Below, piece by piece: positions 51,407 to 59,985 of a DNA stretch of 64,000 nucleotides (within the stretch, counting starts at the first letter, position 1; every line of letters starts with the position of its first letter). A model generated the notes under the pieces. The model ran no database searches. It was not told the DNA's origin and saw nothing but the letters and a program-made list of their open reading frames with translations. Position numbers and translations under genes: made by a program. Origin of the DNA: Oceanospirillaceae bacterium (GTDB lineage: Bacteria; Pseudomonadota; Gammaproteobacteria; Pseudomonadales; Oceanobacteraceae); assembly GCA_024234265.1 (NCBI GenBank), contig JACKOM010000004.1, positions 62,001-126,000 on the forward strand, in the 5' to 3' direction.

Positions 51407-53191
51407 ATGGATGAAACGCGCGCCCCCATTCGCCTGAGCGTACCCACATTAGAACGCACCACGCTCAGCTTCTGTGGCGACAGCCTTGAGAGCTTCGAAG
51501 CCTGGGTCAATGAATTACCTATGGCCAACGTTGGCGCAGCAGCAAAACAATTGTTTGATGCTATCCGTGAGCTGAATGTTACCCATCAGCCCAGCCTGAA
51601 ACGTTTTAAAATGCTGGAATTGATGCGTTCACGCATTTACACCATCTGCGACGTATTATCCAAGCGCTACATTACCCAATCTGCGGCCCTGAGTGACAAC
51701 GACATCCGCGTCGCCAACCTTGCCCAAACCCTGCAAAGTAATCTGGCCACGGGTTACAAACACGTAATTCTGGCGGAGCTGCAACAACAGCACAAAGATG
51801 CCAACAGTCTTAAATTACTGACGTTTTCAATTCATCGCGCTATTACAGAAATTGCACAGAATATTCTGCGCAATTATCAGCTTTATTATCAGCCACCCAG
51901 CAACACATGGCTCGAAGCTCATCAGATGTATTACTTGGCCGAAACCCGCGGCCTGTTAACCCACAGCATCAAAGATTCACAATGCAGCCTGGTGTCCACG
52001 TCCACCATTAAAGATATTTATTGCCGCTTATTACTGCTTGGCTGTGCCAAACCTAATCAGCTGCGCCAGCAGGATATGGCCGCCTTGTACCAGGCCACAG
52101 AACTCTGGGCATCACGGGTACGCATCGTTAAAGAAAACGACCCACACTCGCTTTTTTCATTCAGTTTTTACCGCGACACCCCGCCCAATTATAAAAAACT
52201 GCAGCAGGAAGCACCCAGCCACAGCATGCGCGGCCTGGACACCCATGTACTGGTACATGCTTTAAGTAAACACCTGCAAAATGAAGAAGGCGCTGTCACT
52301 GTACCTGCAGGCCTTAATGAAACAGTAATCACCCATGTCATGCACACCTGGGGTGTGATGGTGGAACGCTCATTCCGCCGCGCCAGCACCCAAGGGGAAA
52401 TACAAGTCGGCATGGGTATGATATCGGCGCATTATTTTGCTGCCGGTGAAAAAAGTTTTCCTTACCTGTTAAAAGAATGGTCACCCCAGGCGATTGAGCG
52501 TAAAAAAGCGCAAAAAACACCGGGTAAAGGCAGTGATGTCTGGGCAAAATCATTTGATGCCGGGCAAAGTTATGCCCCCGAAAGTGACAGCATTGAATTT
52601 GATGCCGGCGCATTTTTTAACAAACACAAAAAAAATGAACCTGAGCCTGATACCGGCCCAAAAGGCCACGTAGAAACCGGCAATATTATTAATACCAGCC
52701 CGGGGGGTTATTGCCTTACCCTCGACAATACCACCAGCGTGGTACAGGCAGGTGAGCTGGTCATTCTGCGCGAGCCACGCATGCCACACTGGTCACTGGG
52801 TATTATCCGTTGGTTACGCACCATGCGTGAAAATGGCATTCAGCTCGGTATCGAAATGCTGGCCCCTAAAGTTACACCTGTGGGCATACGTATCCTGAAT
52901 AAAACCGGTGAAAACGGCGAATTACTGCGCGGCCTGATCATGCCTGCTCTGCCCGCTGCAGGGCAAACCGAAACCCTGATTGCCCCAATTTTGCCCTTTA
53001 AAGTTGGCTCTAAAATTGAGGTGCACTATAACGGGGATATTCAGCGCGCCCTTCTCAATAAGCGCCTGAATTATTCACGCAGTTTTGCGCAATATGAATT
53101 CCGTGGTTTAACCCAGGTTGGCATCGAAACAGAAGCTCCATCGCGCCAAAAAGACGACGATGAATTTGCCGGTCTATGGGATAAACTTTGA
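51407..53191 (+). CDS. FimW-like cyclic-di-GMP receptor / PilZ-type protein
   Basis: The 594-residue protein lies directly upstream of fimX, the place of P. aeruginosa FimW, a c-di-GMP-binding protein needed for surface attachment by type IV pili. A helical N-terminal half (about 1-330) is followed by a linker and a beta-rich C-terminal third (about 430-594) with NTSPGGYCLTLDNTTSVVQAGELVILRE, a PilZ-like D/NxSxxG pattern. The N-terminal RxxxR of classical PilZ is not clear. ATG 51407 has GGAGAAGG upstream. The FimW name rests on synteny. Confidence 0.65.
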   Translation: MDETRAPIRLSVPTLERTTLSFCGDSLESFEAWVNELPMANVGAAAKQLFDAIRELNVTHQPSLKRFKMLELMRSRIYTICDVLSKRYITQSAALSDNDIRVANLAQTLQSNLATGYKHVILAELQQQHKDANSLKLLTFSIHRAITEIAQNILRNYQLYYQPPSNTWLEAHQMYYLAETRGLLTHSIKDSQCSLVSTSTIKDIYCRLLLLGCAKPNQLRQQDMAALYQATELWASRVRIVKENDPHSLFSFSFYRDTPPNYKKLQQEAPSHSMRGLDTHVLVHALSKHLQNEEGAVTVPAGLNETVITHVMHTWGVMVERSFRRASTQGEIQVGMGMISAHYFAAGEKSFPYLLKEWSPQAIERKKAQKTPGKGSDVWAKSFDAGQSYAPESDSIEFDAGAFFNKHKKNEPEPDTGPKGHVETGNIINTSPGGYCLTLDNTTSVVQAGELVILREPRMPHWSLGIIRWLRTMRENGIQLGIEMLAPKVTPVGIRILNKTGENGELLRGLIMPALPAAGQTETLIAPILPFKVGSKIEVHYNGDIQRALLNKRLNYSRSFAQYEFRGLTQVGIETEAPSRQKDDDEFAGLWDKL

Positions 53192-53294
53192 AAAAGCGCA
53201 GATCACCCCACAAGTTATGTCAGACAGGCTATCGCCGCGCGCGCGTTGGCCGCTATAATCGAACCCAATCTGTATTCAATAAGTCATAAAAATA

Positions 53295-55370
53295 ATGCAA
53301 GCCAAAGAAGCGATTCGCCTGTTGATTTGTGCTGATTCACAGCACGAAGCGGAAACCCTGACGAGCTTGCTGCGCAACTCGGGCCAGCCTACGCGCGCCC
53401 ATCTGGTTGCCAGTATGGAAGATCTGCAGAGTAAGCTGAACGAAAAAACCTGGGATGTGTGCCTGACACGCATGAAAGTTTCGTTTGCTACCGCAAAAGA
53501 AGTGCTGGGTGAAATCCAGCGCCTCGGCAAGGACGTACCCACACTGTTTCTGACGGATGAGGTTGATTCCGTCACCACTGAAAAATCCCTCAAGTTAGGT
53601 GCCCAGGATGTATTACCCGCCGGGGAATACAACCATATTCTGCAGGTTATGCTGCGTGAAATACGCAATCTGAAATGCCGCCGTGAATTACGCGCCGCAG
53701 AAGTGCACCTGCGTGAGGCGGAAAAACGCTGCCAGGTGCTGCTGGAAAGTGCCAAAGACGCCATCGCCTATGTCGATGACGGCATGCATTTATTTGTGAA
53801 TGAATCCTACGCCGAAATTTTTGGTTACGAAGATCCGGACGATCTGCTCACCATGCCGTTAATGGACATGGTGTCTGAAAAAGATCAGGGCCGTTTTAAA
53901 GTTTTCCTCAAGGATTTCCTCGGTGGTAAAGCCCGCAGCCAGGAATTTGCCTGCAGCATTGAACGTGCAAACGGCACCGCCCTTGAAACTAAAATGATTT
54001 TCTCCCGCGCCACCTATGAAGATGAGCCCTGCACGCAAATTGTGATGCGCGCCAACCATGCCAACGCGGAACTCGAAGATAAACTCAAAGAAATCAGCTC
54101 CCAGGATCTGCTCACCGGCCTCTACAACAAGCAGTATTTCCAGCGCGCCCTGACAGACACCCTGGATAAAGCCGTAATCGCCGGCACCCAGGGTGCGGTG
54201 GTTTATATCAACACCGATGGGTTTGGCAAAATTAAATCCAAAGTGGGTATTGATGGTGCCGATTTAGTCGTGAGTGACCTTGCCCATTTAATTAAAAGTA
54301 AATGCCGCGAAGAAGATCTGGTCGCCCGCATTGGCGAAGATGTCTTTGGCGTATTACTGCTGGATGCCAACGCCAAACAGGCCCAGGGTTTTGCCGAACA
54401 CATTTGCAAAGCCATCGCCGAACATATGATTGCCGTTGAGCAACGCACCATTCAGGCAACCGCCAGTATCGGTATTGCCCTGATCAACGAATCATCGCGC
54501 AACCCAAAAGAAGTATTGCAGCGTGCCCATGAAGCCGCAGACTATGTGCGTAAAATAGAAGAATTTAAAGAAGGCAACGGGGTTTATTTATATAACCCGG
54601 CACAACTGGCCAACACAGATGAAGAGCGTCTCAAAGCCAAAGTTGAAATTGCCCTCAAGAAAAACGGCTTTAAATTATTATTCCAGCCCATCATCAACCT
54701 GCGTGATGAAGCAGGCGAACACTATGAAACCCTGCTGCGCCTCGTCGATGAAGACGGTAAAGAAATTTCCCCGCAGGATTTCATCAACGATTTACCCGGT
54801 GATTTAAAGCGCAAAGTCGACCGCTGGGTATTTTTGCAAACCACAAAACTGCTCGCCGATAACCGCAGCCGTGGCACAGATACCCGCATATTTATTAACC
54901 TCACCAATGAATCGTTAGTGGATCCAAGCCTGTTACCATGGATTGCCACAGCCCTGAAAACCCTGCAGTTACCACCCCATTCACTGATTCTGCAATTCAG
55001 CGAATCCGATGCGGTGAATTATCTGAAACACGCCAGTGAGATGAGCCAGGGCCTGACAAAACTGGGTTGCAAAATTGCCATCAGCCGTTTTGGCTGTGCG
55101 GTGAACCCCTTCAACCTGTTCGAACACGTGCATGTGGATTATGTGAAAGTGGACGGCTCGTTCACCACGGAAATCGGCACAGAAAAAGGCCTGGAAAGCC
55201 TCAAGGAATTACTCGCCGGCATATCCGAACGGGAAAAAGCATCCATTGTGCCCTTGGTGGAAAATGCCAACATCGTGGCTCACCTCTGGTCCTCCGGTGT
55301 GAATTTTATTCAGGGTTATTATCTGCGCCCGCCAACCGCGGCGATGGATTACCAGTTCGACGAAGAATAA
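53295..55370 (+). CDS. fimX: FimX-like c-di-GMP effector with degenerate GGDEF and EAL domains
   Basis: The 691-residue protein has the same length and order as P. aeruginosa FimX. A receiver-like N domain (about 7-125) lacks the usual phosphoacceptor Asp (DVCLTRM). A PAS domain (about 145-255) follows. The GGDEF domain has GEDVF in place of GGDEF at 347-351. The EAL domain has ETL at 478-480. Such a protein binds c-di-GMP through its EAL domain and controls type IV pilus extension rather than making or degrading the messenger. It follows the FimW-like gene by about 100 bp. Confidence 0.88.
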   Translation: MQAKEAIRLLICADSQHEAETLTSLLRNSGQPTRAHLVASMEDLQSKLNEKTWDVCLTRMKVSFATAKEVLGEIQRLGKDVPTLFLTDEVDSVTTEKSLKLGAQDVLPAGEYNHILQVMLREIRNLKCRRELRAAEVHLREAEKRCQVLLESAKDAIAYVDDGMHLFVNESYAEIFGYEDPDDLLTMPLMDMVSEKDQGRFKVFLKDFLGGKARSQEFACSIERANGTALETKMIFSRATYEDEPCTQIVMRANHANAELEDKLKEISSQDLLTGLYNKQYFQRALTDTLDKAVIAGTQGAVVYINTDGFGKIKSKVGIDGADLVVSDLAHLIKSKCREEDLVARIGEDVFGVLLLDANAKQAQGFAEHICKAIAEHMIAVEQRTIQATASIGIALINESSRNPKEVLQRAHEAADYVRKIEEFKEGNGVYLYNPAQLANTDEERLKAKVEIALKKNGFKLLFQPIINLRDEAGEHYETLLRLVDEDGKEISPQDFINDLPGDLKRKVDRWVFLQTTKLLADNRSRGTDTRIFINLTNESLVDPSLLPWIATALKTLQLPPHSLILQFSESDAVNYLKHASEMSQGLTKLGCKIAISRFGCAVNPFNLFEHVHVDYVKVDGSFTTEIGTEKGLESLKELLAGISEREKASIVPLVENANIVAHLWSSGVNFIQGYYLRPPTAAMDYQFDEE

Positions 55371-55380
55371 ATATCACCAG

Positions 55381-55415
55381 CATAAAAAAACCGCGCCATG
55401 CGCGGTTTTTTTATG
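55381..55415. terminator. Bidirectional terminator between fimX and serB
   Basis: ATAAAAAAACCGCGC/GCGCGGTTTTTTTAT with a short CATG loop has A/T tracts on both sides and lies between convergent genes. Confidence 0.85.
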
Positions 55416-55436
55416 CCTGAGCTTTTGTAGGAATAA

Positions 55437-56648
55437 TCAGAAATTATCCCGGTCACGCAGGCCCAGCAGATACAACACACCATCGAGGCCCAATGTGGAA
55501 ATCGCCTGTTTGGCATTGGCCCGCACCAGGGGTTTAGCACGGAAGGCAATGCCTAAACCGGCTTTACTCAGCATGGGCAGATCGTTGGCACCATCACCCA
55601 CCGCAATGGTTTGCTCCAGGGAAATACCTTCACGGCGCGCAATTTCTTCCAGTAAAAAGGCTTTGCGCTGGCCATCCACCACAATGCCGGTGACATTACC
55701 GGTCACTTTGCCATCAACAATTTCCAGCTCGTTGGCATACACATAATCAATGCCTAATTTGCGCTGCAGGTATTCACCGAAATAATTAAAACCACCGGAC
55801 AAAATCGCCGTTTTGTAACCCAGGGATTTCAAGGTGGATACCAGACGTTCGGCACCTTCCGTGACCGGCAGGCGCGCGGCGATACTTTCCAGCACACTGG
55901 CATCCAGACCTTTCAGCAGGGCAACGCGGCGTTTAAAACTCTCGGTAAAATCCAGCTCACCACGCATGGCCGCTTCGGTAATTTCCGAAACCTGTTCACC
56001 TACACCGGCTTCGCGGGCTAATTCATCGATCACTTCCGCTTCGATCAGGGTGGAGTCCATATCGAACGCCACCAGCCGGCGGTTGCGGCGGAAGGCGTTG
56101 TCTTCCTGCACCGCAATATCCACCCCCAGTTCATTGGAGATGGCCATAAATTCTTCACGTAATTTGGCCTGATCAACCGGGCCGCGTACGGAAAACTCAA
56201 CACTCGCTTTACTGCGCGGATCACTGCTCTGGTCCAGGGGCGCACGCCCGGACAGGCGGTTAATGGTGTCGATATTCAAACCATATCGGGACACCACTTC
56301 CGTTACGCGCGCGAGATGCTCGGCGGTCAGACGGCGCGCCAGCAGGGTGACGATATGACGGTCTTTACCCTGGGCGGCCACCCATTTTTCATAACGCTCG
56401 TTCGACACAGGCGTGAACTGAACCTTCATGCCCAGTTCATGGCTGCAGAACAGCACATCCTTGAGGACAGGTGCAGACGCGTCAGTGGCAGGAATTTCAG
56501 CCAGAATCCCGAGGGATAAATGATCATGAATCTCGGCCTGACCAATATCCAGAATGTTCACCCCGTACATCGCCAGAATACCTGTGATGCGTGCGGTGAC
56601 ACCGGGTTTATCCTCACCACTTATATTAATGAGTACGATTTCTTTCAC
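55437..56648 (-). CDS. serB: Phosphoserine phosphatase SerB
   Basis: The 403-residue protein has two N-terminal ACT-like domains (about 1-170). The HAD phosphatase domain starts with the nucleophile motif AFDMDSTLIEAEVIDELA (about residue 191). SGGFNYF is the motif II region and AVGDGANDLPMLSKAGLGIAF is motif III/IV. It performs the last step of serine synthesis. The start codon is GTG. It converges on fimX, as in Pseudomonas. Confidence 0.95.
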   Translation of the reverse strand: MKEIVLINISGEDKPGVTARITGILAMYGVNILDIGQAEIHDHLSLGILAEIPATDASAPVLKDVLFCSHELGMKVQFTPVSNERYEKWVAAQGKDRHIVTLLARRLTAEHLARVTEVVSRYGLNIDTINRLSGRAPLDQSSDPRSKASVEFSVRGPVDQAKLREEFMAISNELGVDIAVQEDNAFRRNRRLVAFDMDSTLIEAEVIDELAREAGVGEQVSEITEAAMRGELDFTESFKRRVALLKGLDASVLESIAARLPVTEGAERLVSTLKSLGYKTAILSGGFNYFGEYLQRKLGIDYVYANELEIVDGKVTGNVTGIVVDGQRKAFLLEEIARREGISLEQTIAVGDGANDLPMLSKAGLGIAFRAKPLVRANAKQAISTLGLDGVLYLLGLRDRDNF

Positions 56649-56671
56649 GTACCTGCACCTGCTACGTCGGA

Positions 56672-56842
56672 TTAAAGTTTGTTAGTTTCAGCTACGGCTT
56701 CGGCCACTACGGCACGCAGATCTTCAACCAGATCTTCGGTTTCGTGGGTAGACAGAGCGCGCTCACGGTCAACGCTCATCAGGAAAAGACCTTTTTCCAG
56801 TTTTTTCAGTTTGTCCTGCAGTGCTTGTTTTACGTCGCTCAT
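56672..56842 (-). CDS. Small helical protein of unknown function (56 aa)
   Basis: An ATG at 56842 opens a 56-codon frame ending in TAA at 56672-56674, 23 bp before serB in the same direction. The product is almost all charged helix (DVKQALQDKLKKLEKGLFLM, ETEDLVEDLRAVVAEAVAE), with no signal peptide. GAGGTAGG lies upstream of the start. It has the regular composition of a real small gene and uses C-ending codons heavily, as serA does. No family is recognised; a small regulator or partner of serB is possible but unproved. Confidence 0.6.
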   Translation of the reverse strand: MSDVKQALQDKLKKLEKGLFLMSVDRERALSTHETEDLVEDLRAVVAEAVAETNKL

Positions 56843-56941
56843 TTTTTACCTACCTCAGGTGAAGGGGGCCCAGCTTACCTAGGCCCGTCTGACAAAGCCC
56901 GTTATAATAAACCAATTACGCCATTTAGTGATGCTTCCACC

Positions 56942-58309
56942 ATGCCATTAAAACAACAACATTGGCCACTGCGCGTCCGTTACGCCGTTATTTGCTCCGC
57001 CCTGTGTCTGGCGGCAACCCTGTTACTGGGTTTACCGGTTGCTCGGTATTACAGTCAGCAGCTGCAAAATACCTATGTGCAGGTACAGGACGCCCTGGTG
57101 CGTCAGGCCGGCAGCCAGGCCGCCGAAGCACTCTTCAGCCAAGACAAACTCAGCCTCAGCGTGATGCTTTCACAGCTGGTGGCATTACCCCAAATTGCGC
57201 ACGCGGCAGTATACAACCTTGAACATCAAAGGTTAGCTGAGCAGGGTCAAATCAATGATGAAGTGCCCCAGTCCCTGTTAATCAGCTATCAAAGCCAGGC
57301 CATAGGTGAAATTCAGGTGCAGGGCGATGTCAGCGAATTACGCGCCAGCCAGCATAAAGGTTATTTCCTGCTGGGCTTCCTCAGCCTGATTTTTACCGCC
57401 CTTGCCGCAGCTGCCGCCTGGTGGCTGGGTGAGCGCCGCAGCCGTTATCTGCAACTGCTCAGCAATGCGGTTGAGCACATCAACGAAAGCCGCCAGCTGA
57501 ATTTACCCGCTGATGGCGTCGATGATTTTGGCCTGTTAACCCGCAGCATCCGCCAGCACCACGCCCGCTTATTGGCCAACAGTGCCATGCAGCAGGCCCT
57601 GGCCAAATTTATGAGCCCGAATATCGATGTCAGCACAGGCCTGAACATGGCCCGCGCTGAATTGCCCGAACACTACACCCACGCGGCCATCTTGCTGATT
57701 GATTTTGCAGACCTGCGCGCTGCGCAGGACGCCATGCCACCGGCGGAATTAGCCGATTTGCTCAACCATTATTATTTCTTTATTCACCAGGCTGCGCGCC
57801 TCTATAACGGCAGTGTGGATAAATACATGGGTGACGGGGTGATGGTGCTGTTTGGTATTCCCCAGGCCGATGAGCAGGATTGTTTCCACGGCGTTTGCAC
57901 CGCCCTGTTGTTAATCGGCCTGCTCAATCACTTTAACCAACAGCGCACTGAGCAACAGTTACCCGTGATTGAATTCCAGCTCGGGATGCATACAGGTTAT
58001 GTACTGGCCGGCACCTTCGGCGATCAGGAAAACTTAAGTTATTCCGCCATCGGTGATGATATTCACCTCGCCGCCAAGCTCTGCCACAAGGGTGCGGCGC
58101 AGCGCCTGCTGATTACCGAAACCGTGCTCAACCATGCCAACCTGCGCGAACAGCTTGCGGTGGAAGAAGCCGGCATGATCCGCGATGCGCGCCCCGACCA
58201 GACCCTCAATACCTTCTGGGTGAAAAGCCTGCCACCTAACTACATGGCCCTTATCCAGCGCCAGGTACAACACATCAGTACTATGGGTGCCGATGCCATC
58301 AACGGCTGA
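56942..58309 (+). CDS. Membrane class III adenylate/guanylate cyclase
   Basis: The 455-residue protein has two membrane helices (about 14-33 and 143-165) bounding a periplasmic sensor segment. A HAMP-like connector (about 167-215) and a class III cyclase domain (about 230-420) follow. Metal-binding aspartates appear in AAILLIDFADLR and YMGDGVMVLFG. The family makes cAMP (or cGMP) from nucleoside triphosphate; I cannot tell the product. The serB-adjacent location could be conserved. A shorter hydrophobic N terminus precedes the chosen ATG at 56942. Confidence 0.8.
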   Translation: MPLKQQHWPLRVRYAVICSALCLAATLLLGLPVARYYSQQLQNTYVQVQDALVRQAGSQAAEALFSQDKLSLSVMLSQLVALPQIAHAAVYNLEHQRLAEQGQINDEVPQSLLISYQSQAIGEIQVQGDVSELRASQHKGYFLLGFLSLIFTALAAAAAWWLGERRSRYLQLLSNAVEHINESRQLNLPADGVDDFGLLTRSIRQHHARLLANSAMQQALAKFMSPNIDVSTGLNMARAELPEHYTHAAILLIDFADLRAAQDAMPPAELADLLNHYYFFIHQAARLYNGSVDKYMGDGVMVLFGIPQADEQDCFHGVCTALLLIGLLNHFNQQRTEQQLPVIEFQLGMHTGYVLAGTFGDQENLSYSAIGDDIHLAAKLCHKGAAQRLLITETVLNHANLREQLAVEEAGMIRDARPDQTLNTFWVKSLPPNYMALIQRQVQHISTMGADAING

Positions 58310-58358
58310 TGGCGACGGCCAGCCCGCTGAAAACATCTAAGGAACCTCTGCGCAGGGT

Positions 58359-58610
58359 TTAATCCCCCTGCGGCAGAATCTTCACAGCGCGTTCCAGTTG
58401 CATGGAGGCGAGCTGGCTGACCACCAGCGAGGACTGCACAGCCGCCCGCGCCGGGGTGATTTTCGGGCCATCGGCATGCACGGCAACACAGCTTGCACAG
58501 GGGTGTGGGGCGAATTTCTCCTGCAATATCTGCAAGCTCGCACCCATGATGAGGCACATGCTCAGGGACATGGCCAACAGGTGGTTATGGCGGTACAACA
58601 ACTTCAGCAT
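58359..58610 (-). CDS. Small membrane-anchored protein of unknown function (83 aa)
   Basis: The 83-residue protein starts with a hydrophobic segment (LLAMSLSMCLIMGASL, about residues 11-26). A CASC motif (HPCASCVAVHAD) follows near residues 42-50, with a soluble helical tail. An ATG at 58610 has GAGG 9 bases upstream. It lies tail to tail with the cyclase gene. No family is recognised; the CASC pair could bind metal or heme. Confidence 0.5.
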   Translation of the reverse strand: MLKLLYRHNHLLAMSLSMCLIMGASLQILQEKFAPHPCASCVAVHADGPKITPARAAVQSSLVVSQLASMQLERAVKILPQGD

Positions 58611-58702
58611 CGGGCCTGTCCTCAAACTACGGGTGGCAGTTTAAGGCTAGTCACGCTGCGCCGGCAAATTAGATTATTTACGCCTGCCTGGCTGTTTTTT
58701 GA

Positions 58703-59833
58703 TCACTTAATGTTTTGAATCTGTTTGCGGAAATACTGCTCAAAGGCTAACTCCACCTGATGCTGGCTGGGCAGGCGGTCTGACTTCACCAGCATGATGA
58801 TGGACTGGGCGTGAATATGCTCATCCCCCACCGGGTTCACATGCACATCCCCTTCTTTGCCCACATAGGCCATGGGTAAACCCACGTTGGCCTGCACCAT
58901 GGCGGTGACCACATCCGCCCAGCGCTCACCCTCCAGCCAGATGGGGTATCGCTCAGGGTGATCATCGGTGCGGGTGAACATATCCTCGATAATCACTTCC
59001 GAACCCGGCGCATCAATCGCGCGCACTAAAATTTCCGGGTAGGAGCGCACCGGGCGCAGCACGGATTTCATGCCAAGGCCCCGCAGGCGTTCACGGTTGG
59101 CATCATCCACCGCTTCAATCACGGTTTTAAAACCCAGATGCATTTTGTGCAGGCGGTAGGCGATATCAAAACTGATGCTGTCACTCTCGCTGCTGTATTC
59201 ATCACGGGCCAGCACAATCACATGTTTCGCCACCTGCACATAAGCACGGGAAAGATCCTGATCATTCAGGGCATTGCCGGTGACATGCACCACACCTAAC
59301 TCACGCAGGCTGTTGGGCAGGCCTTCGGGGAAATCCATGTTGAGCAGTAAAATCGGCACCTGCACAAATTCTTTATCTTCACGCAGCTGGGAAATCAGGC
59401 GCACAAAAAACAGCTCACGGTTATATTTCGGAGCATTCACAATCACGATATGGTCAATCATATTCCAGTCCCAATAGCCGGTGCGGATACGCTCACTGCG
59501 GGCAAGACGATAATCCACATAGTCTCTGATCAAAAGGGTTAACAGGGTAATGCCGGAGACAAACATCAGCAGCACAGTCGCGAGCTGCCCCGCCTCGGTT
59601 TTGGCGGAAAGATCGCCGTAACCCACGGTACTCACCGTTGTCATGGTTAGCCACAGGGCTTGCCACACACCTAAATTTTCCAGCCACATCATGGCCAGCA
59701 CATGCAGGGCAATCAGGCTTAATAAGGTCAGGGCGGTTTTACGTAAATTACGCAGCAGGCGCTTATCGGTCAGATAATACGCATGCCCAAGGGGTTTTTT
59801 GCGTGGAATAAAGCGGCGCAGTTTCATCTTCAC
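58703..59833 (-). CDS. Potassium-channel-family protein with degenerate TrkA-N/RCK domain
   Basis: The 376-residue protein has two membrane helices (about 33-50 and 84-105) around a pore loop with the selectivity filter TVGYGD (residues 69-74). A cytoplasmic RCK-like domain follows (about 120-376), starting IDHIVIVNAPKYNRELFF. The usual GxGxxG dinucleotide signature is absent, so ligand gating by NAD(H) is unlikely. The gene stands alone and may regulate membrane potential. Family-level assignment is sound; the ligand is unknown. Confidence 0.8.
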   Translation of the reverse strand: MKMKLRRFIPRKKPLGHAYYLTDKRLLRNLRKTALTLLSLIALHVLAMMWLENLGVWQALWLTMTTVSTVGYGDLSAKTEAGQLATVLLMFVSGITLLTLLIRDYVDYRLARSERIRTGYWDWNMIDHIVIVNAPKYNRELFFVRLISQLREDKEFVQVPILLLNMDFPEGLPNSLRELGVVHVTGNALNDQDLSRAYVQVAKHVIVLARDEYSSESDSISFDIAYRLHKMHLGFKTVIEAVDDANRERLRGLGMKSVLRPVRSYPEILVRAIDAPGSEVIIEDMFTRTDDHPERYPIWLEGERWADVVTAMVQANVGLPMAYVGKEGDVHVNPVGDEHIHAQSIIMLVKSDRLPSQHQVELAFEQYFRKQIQNIK

Positions 59834-59985
59834 CTCTGTTTGCTGCCCACAGTCTAACCAGTGTCATGCGGCTGGCAAAGGTATGTGCATATTCACCACC
59901 TGTTTTATTGATGCAGGCACTGGCTGAAAGGGCCCGCTTTGAATAGGCTTGTTTAATATCTGAATTTTTAGCAAGGCTCAGCAGC

